Of a stretch of DNA of 18,333 nt, positions 14,281 through 18,333 are shown one piece after another. Each line of letters starts with the position of its first letter. The first letter of the stretch is position 1. The notes below the pieces were generated by a model, which worked only from the letters and a program-made list of their open reading frames with translations, did not search any database and was not told where the DNA came from. The position numbers and the translations under genes are program-made. The stretch lies in NCBI GenBank assembly GCA_900768785.1, contig CAAGEG010000105.1, positions 1 through 18,333 on the forward strand, given 5' to 3'. The DNA is from an uncultured Prevotella sp. (GTDB lineage: Bacteria; Bacteroidota; Bacteroidia; Bacteroidales; Bacteroidaceae).

Positions 14281-14704
14281 TGTTTGTGTCTTTTACAGAG
14301 TATGCTATGGCATACATTCTTATTTGTTTTACCATTGCTAAAAGTCCGTTTGAGCGTGTTGGGGATAGGTGTTCTTTAAGTCCGATACGGTCTATGAAGT
14401 ATAAATCTGCGTCAATTATCTCTTTTGGAGTGTGTCCGCTCAAAACTCTAATTAAGAGTGAGATAATGCCTTTCACTATTAGAGCATCGCTTTCTGCCGT
14501 TAATATCATTTTCCCGTCAACATAATCGGCTTGCAACCATACTCTACTTTGGCATCCATCAATAAGATTGCTTTCCGTTTTGTAGCGATTGTCAAGAGGT
14601 TTTTGCTCGTTTCCGAGATCAATAAGTAGTTGATATTTGTCCATCCAATCGGTAAATCCTTCAAATTCCTCTATTACTTCGTCTTGTAATTCATTTATTG
14701 TCAT
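14273..14704 (-). CDS. sufE: SufE-family sulfur acceptor for Fe-S cluster assembly
   Basis: A 143-residue SufE protein. The key cysteine is C51 in NLIDGCQSRVWL (46-57), which accepts persulfide sulfur from the SufS cysteine desulfurase and passes it to the SufBCD scaffold. The helical N-terminus (DEVIEEFEGFTDWMDKYQLLIDLG) and the C-terminal IGLKEHLSPTRSNGLLAM match the family, and length is typical (about 140). No other suf genes are in the window. Upstream on the same strand, 91 bases away, is a U32-family protein; such proteins carry Fe-S clusters, so the pairing is sensible though not necessarily functional. Confidence 0.95.
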   Translation of the reverse strand: MTINELQDEVIEEFEGFTDWMDKYQLLIDLGNEQKPLDNRYKTESNLIDGCQSRVWLQADYVDGKMILTAESDALIVKGIISLLIRVLSGHTPKEIIDADLYFIDRIGLKEHLSPTRSNGLLAMVKQIRMYAIAYSVKDTNNA

Positions 14705-14795
14705 GATGTCGAATATATATCTTATGGGTTGTTATTAATATGTTTCGGAATTTTTATTAACGCTTAGAGATGTGCTATCAATAATCTTTAATATG

Positions 14796-16058
14796 TCATT
14801 CCGGGTTGTTTGTCTTTACTATCTTGAATAGTTTGTCGCTTGGTCTCACTTTTTCGGGTACTTTAAATGACACTCTTGTGCCTTTTTGTGCCGTGTTTAC
14901 AGATGTTGTATCGTCGTGTATCTCGTCAACAGTAACATAGATAACACCTGTAGTAGGGCCTGTTATAAGCATTTTGTCGCCAATAGAGAACTCGCAAGCT
15001 TCGCATGAGAACTCGGCAACACCAAGTTTGGAGAAATATTTTACGCCACGACCGACATAAACTTTCTTTTCTGTGGCATTTGAACCATAGTTTTTGTTCC
15101 ACTCACCAAGCTTTTGACCAAGATAATATCCGTCCCAAAAGCCTCTGTTAAATACTTTTGATAGTCGCTCATCCCATTCATCTTTTCGCTCATCGGTAAA
15201 GTTGCCTTCTGCAACAGCGTTGATGGCTTCTTTATAACATTTAACTACGTTGTAAACATATTCAGGTCCTCTGGCTCTACCTTCTATCTTAAAGACTCTT
15301 ACTCCTGCTTTCATCATGCGGTCAATAAAGCGTATTGTCTTTAAATCTTTAGGACTCATGATGTATTTGTTGTCTATTTCAAGGCTTGAACCCGTTTCGT
15401 TGTCGGTAACAGTATATGATCTGCGACATATTTGCATACATTCTCCGCGATTGGCAGAGCGTCCTGTGTTGTCAAGACTCATGTAACACTTACCGCTGAC
15501 AGCCATACATAAAGCTCCGTGACAGAACATTTCAATCTTTATTTGCTTGCCTGAAGGTCCGCAAATATTTTGTTCTTTGATAATGGAATATATCTTAGCC
15601 ACTTGCTCAAGGTTAAGTTCGCGTGCCAAAACAACGACGTCTGCAAAGCGGGCATAAAATTTCAAGGCTTCAATATTGGAGATATTGAGTTGTGTAGATA
15701 GGTGTACTTCCATGCCAACAGCATTACAATAAGTCATAACAGCCACATCTCCGGCTATAATAGCGGTTATTCCGGCTGCTTTGGCTGCATCTACGGTCTC
15801 GTGCATTATGTTTATGTCTTCGTCGTAGATTATGGTGTTGACTGTTAGATAGGTTTTTACGCCATGTTCACGACATGTTTCAGCAATTTCTTTAAGGTCG
15901 TCTGTGGTGAATGTATTTGCTGAATGGGCTCTCATATTTAGTCGTCCGATACCGAAATAAACGGAGTTTGCTCCTGCTTGAAGTGCAGCTGCCAGACTCT
16001 CTCTTGAGCCTACGGGTGCCATTATCTCGTATTTTGTTGTGTCGTTGTTTGCTGTCAT
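14796..16058 (-). CDS. U32-family protein, TrhP/YegQ-like tRNA hydroxylation protein
   Basis: A 420-residue protein of the family historically called peptidase U32 or collagenase-like protease. The signature EMFCHGALCMAVSGKCYMS occupies 176-194. Cysteines C179, C184, C191, C207 and C211 lie in and after it, and several of these probably bind an Fe-S cluster as in the UbiU/TrhP/RlhA group. The N-terminus, IMAPVGSRESLAAALQAGANSVYFG (12-36), is typical. A smaller C-terminal beta domain follows from about 330. E. coli TrhP (453 residues) makes 5-hydroxyuridine at tRNA position 34, and length and arrangement are closest to that subgroup. Protease activity is not implied. It is separated from xerD by 28 bases, suggesting one operon. 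Confidence 0.9.
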   Translation of the reverse strand: MTANNDTTKYEIMAPVGSRESLAAALQAGANSVYFGIGRLNMRAHSANTFTTDDLKEIAETCREHGVKTYLTVNTIIYDEDINIMHETVDAAKAAGITAIIAGDVAVMTYCNAVGMEVHLSTQLNISNIEALKFYARFADVVVLARELNLEQVAKIYSIIKEQNICGPSGKQIKIEMFCHGALCMAVSGKCYMSLDNTGRSANRGECMQICRRSYTVTDNETGSSLEIDNKYIMSPKDLKTIRFIDRMMKAGVRVFKIEGRARGPEYVYNVVKCYKEAINAVAEGNFTDERKDEWDERLSKVFNRGFWDGYYLGQKLGEWNKNYGSNATEKKVYVGRGVKYFSKLGVAEFSCEACEFSIGDKMLITGPTTGVIYVTVDEIHDDTTSVNTAQKGTRVSFKVPEKVRPSDKLFKIVKTNNPE

Positions 16059-16086
16059 GGGGTTATTATGATGATGTTTTGTTGTT

Positions 16087-17010
16087 TTATTTATTTGGGT
16101 ATTTGATGTTTCGCGGGTGACATGTGAGTATCTCTTCGCGAAGTTGGCTTACGTCAATATGTGTATAGATTTCCGTTGTTCCTATGCTTTCGTGTCCTAA
16201 CATTGCTTGTATGGCTCTCAGATCTGCGCCTCCTTCAAGCAGAGCTGTGGCAAAACTGTGTCTCAAAGTGTGTGGTGAGATAGTCTTTTTTATGCCTGCC
16301 ATGAAGCCAAGTTGCTTGATTATGATTAGTATCATGGTGCGTGTGAGATGACTGCCACGACGATTAAGGAAGACAAAGTCTTCTTGTCCGGGTTTTATTT
16401 TCATTATTTCTCGGTCTTTAAACCATAGCCTGAGTTGTTCTGTTGCACATTCGGATATAGGAACGAGGCGTTCTTTGTTGCCTTTTCCCAGCACTCTTAT
16501 AAATCCTTCTTCAAGATATAGGTCGGACAAATGTAGTGTTACGAGTTCGCTAACACGCAGTCCGCAACTGAAAAGAACCTCGATTATAGCCTTGTTACGT
16601 TGGCCTTCCCACTTGCTTAAGTCTATTGCGGCTTCCAGTCTGTCAACTTCTTCGGTGGTGAGAACTTGTGGAAGACGGTCTCCGGGTCGCGGAGATTCAA
16701 GAAGTTCTGCCGGGTCTTTGTCTATGTAACCATCAAGAACAAGGAATTTATATAGCGTTCTGATGCCACTAAGTATGCGACAATGAGTTGTTGTTCCAAT
16801 GCCTATGTCGTAGAGAGAAGCCGAGAAAGCCTGCAGATGCTTTATTGTGGCTTGTGTTAAAGATAGTCCTTGTTGTGAGAGGAAAGCTATCAAACGGTCG
16901 GTATCTCGCACGTATGCCTCTATGGTATTGGCAGATAAGTTGCGCTCAAGTCTCATATATCTTATGAACGCCTTGCGTACATTGTATGATGAATTGTTTG
17001 ACATTTCCAT
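16087..17010 (-). CDS. xerD: Tyrosine recombinase XerD-like
   Basis: A 307-residue tyrosine recombinase with an N-terminal SAM-like DNA-binding domain (about 10-95) and a C-terminal catalytic domain. All six catalytic positions are seen: R152 (GLRVSEL), K176 (LGKGNKERL), H247 and R250 (PHTLRHSFA), H273 (LGHESIGTT) and nucleophile Y282 (IYTHI). Length and motif spacing match chromosomal XerD, which resolves chromosome dimers at dif, rather than phage or ICE integrases, which usually have longer or different N-termini. Its housekeeping neighbours (aroQ divergent, sufE and the U32 gene downstream) agree. It appears to lead a four-gene minus-strand operon. An in-frame ATG at 17004 is an alternative start. 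Confidence 0.93.
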   Translation of the reverse strand: MEMSNNSSYNVRKAFIRYMRLERNLSANTIEAYVRDTDRLIAFLSQQGLSLTQATIKHLQAFSASLYDIGIGTTTHCRILSGIRTLYKFLVLDGYIDKDPAELLESPRPGDRLPQVLTTEEVDRLEAAIDLSKWEGQRNKAIIEVLFSCGLRVSELVTLHLSDLYLEEGFIRVLGKGNKERLVPISECATEQLRLWFKDREIMKIKPGQEDFVFLNRRGSHLTRTMILIIIKQLGFMAGIKKTISPHTLRHSFATALLEGGADLRAIQAMLGHESIGTTEIYTHIDVSQLREEILTCHPRNIKYPNK

Positions 17011-17027
17011 CGTTTTTATTACATTTG
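16997..17027 (+). promoter_or_regulatory. Predicted aroQ promoter, overlapping the 5' end of xerD
   Basis: TTTG (16997-17000), 19 bases, then TACATTTG (17020-17027) matches the Bacteroidetes consensus. The -33 element lies within the xerD coding region. Transcription would begin near 17034, about 65 bases ahead of the aroQ ATG. Confidence 0.6.
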
Positions 17028-17055
17028 CAGATGTTTAAGCGGCATTCTGTGGCTG

Positions 17056-17063
17056 CAAAGTTA
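17056..17063 (-). promoter_or_regulatory. Predicted -7 element for xerD operon
   Basis: On the minus strand this reads TAACTTTG, a full TAnnTTTG match, about 46 bases before the xerD ATG. The -33 region is AT-rich without a clear TTTG at the right spacing. The xerD and aroQ promoters therefore lie back to back and would produce overlapping 5' leaders. Confidence 0.45.
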
Positions 17064-17098
17064 CAAAATAGTTTTTAAAATAATATAACCTATCAATT

Positions 17099-17524
17099 AT
17101 GAAGATACTTATTGTCAATGGTCCAAACCTTAATCTGCTTGGTAAAAGAGAGCCTTCGGTGTATGGCAACATGGGTTTTGATGCTTATCTTGAGACGTTA
17201 CGCTCGGCTTATCCTGATGTTCAAATAGATTATTTTCAGAGTAATGTGGAGGGATTGTTGATAGATAAGATGCAAGAAGCAGGCTTTGAGTGTGATGGAA
17301 TTATACTTAATGCAGGTGCTTATACCCATACAAGTGTTGCCTTGCAAGACTGTATTCGTTCGCTAACGTCGCCGGTTATAGAGGTTCACATAAGTAATGT
17401 TCATCGTAGAGAGGCTTTTCGCCACACGTCAATGATATCTTGTGCATGTCGAGGTGTCATCTGTGGCTTCGGTTTAGACTCATATCGTCTTGCCGTAGAG
17501 GCTATTTTGCATGGTGAAAACTGA
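17099..17524 (+). CDS. aroQ: 3-dehydroquinate dehydratase, type II
   Basis: A 141-residue type II dehydroquinase, the third step of the shikimate pathway, removing water from 3-dehydroquinate. Visible active-site elements are NGPNLNLLGKREPSVYG (7-23), with R17 and the catalytic tyrosine Y22, then NAGAYTHTSVAL (71-82), with N71 and H77, and VIEVHISNVHRREAFR (93-108), with H97 and R104. Length is typical (about 140-150) and no residues are missing. The gene is divergent from xerD and is followed after 9 bases by an O-methyltransferase gene, probably co-transcribed. Confidence 0.97.
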   Translation: MKILIVNGPNLNLLGKREPSVYGNMGFDAYLETLRSAYPDVQIDYFQSNVEGLLIDKMQEAGFECDGIILNAGAYTHTSVALQDCIRSLTSPVIEVHISNVHRREAFRHTSMISCACRGVICGFGLDSYRLAVEAILHGEN

Positions 17525-17533
17525 TGTTTGGAT

Positions 17534-18163
17534 ATGGACACCGATAGCTATATACTTGCTCATACTGATGCTGAGGGTGACTATCTATACCGTTTGTGGC
17601 GTGCAACCAACGTACATTTGTTACGCGGACGCATGGCAAGCGGCAGGTTGCAAGGGCGTTTGTTAAAGATGTTGGTTACTATGGTACGCCCAAAACATAT
17701 ACTTGAGATTGGAACATTCAGCGGATATAGTGCCATAAGCATGGCTGAGGGGCTCTCGGATGACGGTATTTTGTACACGTATGAGATAAATGACGAGATA
17801 GAAGACTTCACTCGCAAGTGGATAGAAGGCTCTTCTGTGGCAGACAAGATACGCTTTATTATTGGAGATGCCATTGTTGAGGCTCCGCGTTTGGGCATTT
17901 CGTTTGACATGGTCTTTATAGATGGCGACAAACGAACATATATTGAAGCATATAATATGGCGTTTGGAATATTGCGAAAAGGCGGATATATAATAGCCGA
18001 TAATACTCTTTGGGATGGTCATGTACTTGAAGAAGCATCTCCAGCTGACCGTCAGACGGCAGGCATAGCAGCATTTAATGATATGGTAGCAGCCGATGAA
18101 AGAGTTGAAAAGGTGATGTTGCCAATTAGAGACGGGCTGACTATTATCAGAAAAAAACAATAG
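17534..18163 (+). CDS. Class I SAM-dependent O-methyltransferase (YrrM/caffeoyl-CoA OMT-like)
   Basis: A 209-residue methyltransferase of the Methyltransf_3 family. Motif I is LEIGTFSGYSA (57-67). The acidic residue at the end of beta 2 is E84 in YTYEIND. VFIDGDK supplies metal- and SAM-binding aspartates, and IIADNTLWDGHV is the later metal-ligand segment of cation-dependent O-methyltransferases. In Firmicutes, related YrrM/TrmR proteins methylate wobble 5-hydroxyuridine in tRNA to 5-methoxyuridine. That is a plausible role here because a TrhP-like hydroxylation gene is encoded nearby, but small-molecule O-methylation is not excluded. ATG 17534 is chosen over the TTG at 17528; the intervening ATG at 17524 is out of frame. 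Confidence 0.9.
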   Translation: MDTDSYILAHTDAEGDYLYRLWRATNVHLLRGRMASGRLQGRLLKMLVTMVRPKHILEIGTFSGYSAISMAEGLSDDGILYTYEINDEIEDFTRKWIEGSSVADKIRFIIGDAIVEAPRLGISFDMVFIDGDKRTYIEAYNMAFGILRKGGYIIADNTLWDGHVLEEASPADRQTAGIAAFNDMVAADERVEKVMLPIRDGLTIIRKKQ

Positions 18164-18244
18164 TTAAAATCTTGGAATTATTTTTAGCATATAACCACTA
18201 TTATAGTTAAATTTCATTACTATGACATGATACAGATTTACTTC

Positions 18245-18270
18245 ACACGTAATTAACAATTAAAACGTGT
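18245..18270. repeat. Imperfect inverted repeat upstream of the terminal open frame
   Basis: ACACG (18245-18249) and CGTGT (18266-18270) enclose TAATT/AATTA (18250-18254 with 18258-18262), with AAA unpaired on one side. It lies 7 bases before a possible transposase ATG. It might be part of the end of an insertion sequence or an operator. Confidence 0.35.
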
Positions 18271-18276
18271 ATTATT

Positions 18277-18333
18277 ATGTCAAAACGAACCGTAAAACGG
18301 CGGCAATTCAGTATGGATTTTAAGCTCCAGTTA
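18277..18333 (+). CDS. Possible IS3-type transposase OrfA, first 19 codons (truncated by window end)
   Basis: An ATG opens a frame that runs to the last base. The translation is short and very basic, MSKRTVKRRQ then FSMDFKLQL. The KRRQFSMDFKLQL part resembles the first helix of HTH_Tnp_1 (IS3/IS911 OrfA) proteins, where a basic run is followed by a Y/F-S-x-E/D-F-K motif. Nothing further can be checked because the window ends. A clear terminal inverted repeat of an IS3 element was not recognised upstream. A short non-transposase gene remains possible. Confidence 0.45.
   Translation, partial: MSKRTVKRRQFSMDFKLQL

Noticed and set aside
16087..17010. Integrase of a phage or conjugative element
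   Set aside because: Length, motif spacing and housekeeping neighbours fit chromosomal XerD; no other mobile genes adjoin it.
1..18333. CRISPR array
   Set aside because: No set of regularly spaced repeats separated by unique spacers; the only clear direct repeat is the two-copy 17-mer at 13649-13688.

Overview
The window looks like a chromosomal segment from a member of the Bacteroidales (Bacteroides/Prevotella-like). The support is AT-rich DNA, almost no Shine-Dalgarno sequences, several good matches to the Bacteroidetes promoter (TTTG or TTG, about 19-20 bases, then TAnnTTTG), and close resemblance of the phosphonate genes to the aepX/aepY pair known from Bacteroides fragilis capsule loci. 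Genus cannot be fixed from the sequence alone.

Bases 1-2889 (+) hold the 3' end of an MsbA-like lipid exporter, a lipid A-type acyltransferase and UDP-galactopyranose mutase (glf). Convergent to it, 2913-4863 (-) holds a probable galactofuranosyltransferase preceded by a LicD-family phosphotransferase. A 483-base non-coding stretch (4864-5346) carries promoters for both sides and an unusually dense set of perfect dyads, probably a structured leader RNA or an operator array. It leads into 5347-8039 (+): a WaaP/InaA-like sugar kinase, a GT10 (fucosyltransferase-like) enzyme and a GT2 enzyme. Together this is a cell-surface glycolipid locus.

The centrepiece is a five-gene minus-strand operon, 13591 to 8270: phosphoenolpyruvate mutase (aepX, with a fused N-terminal nucleotidyltransferase-like domain), phosphonopyruvate decarboxylase (aepY), 2-aminoethylphosphonate (AEP) transaminase, a MobA/LicC-like cytidylyltransferase and a second LicD transferase. 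In order these convert PEP to phosphonopyruvate, phosphonoacetaldehyde, AEP and CMP-AEP, then transfer AEP phosphonate onto a glycan. The operon has a strong predicted promoter followed by two perfect 17-base tandem repeats. The pathway itself is known. The location beside LPS and galactofuranose genes, the second LicD, and the damaged HxGH motif in the AepX N-terminal domain are the points of interest.

Bases 13753-17010 (-) are housekeeping: xerD, a U32 (TrhP-like) protein, sufE and a TrmH-type RNA methyltransferase, apparently one operon. Divergent from xerD are aroQ and a class I O-methyltransferase (+). The window ends in what may be the first 19 codons of an IS3-type transposase.

No rRNA, tRNA, CRISPR array or complete mobile element was seen. 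Everything here is from reading the sequence; no database search was run.
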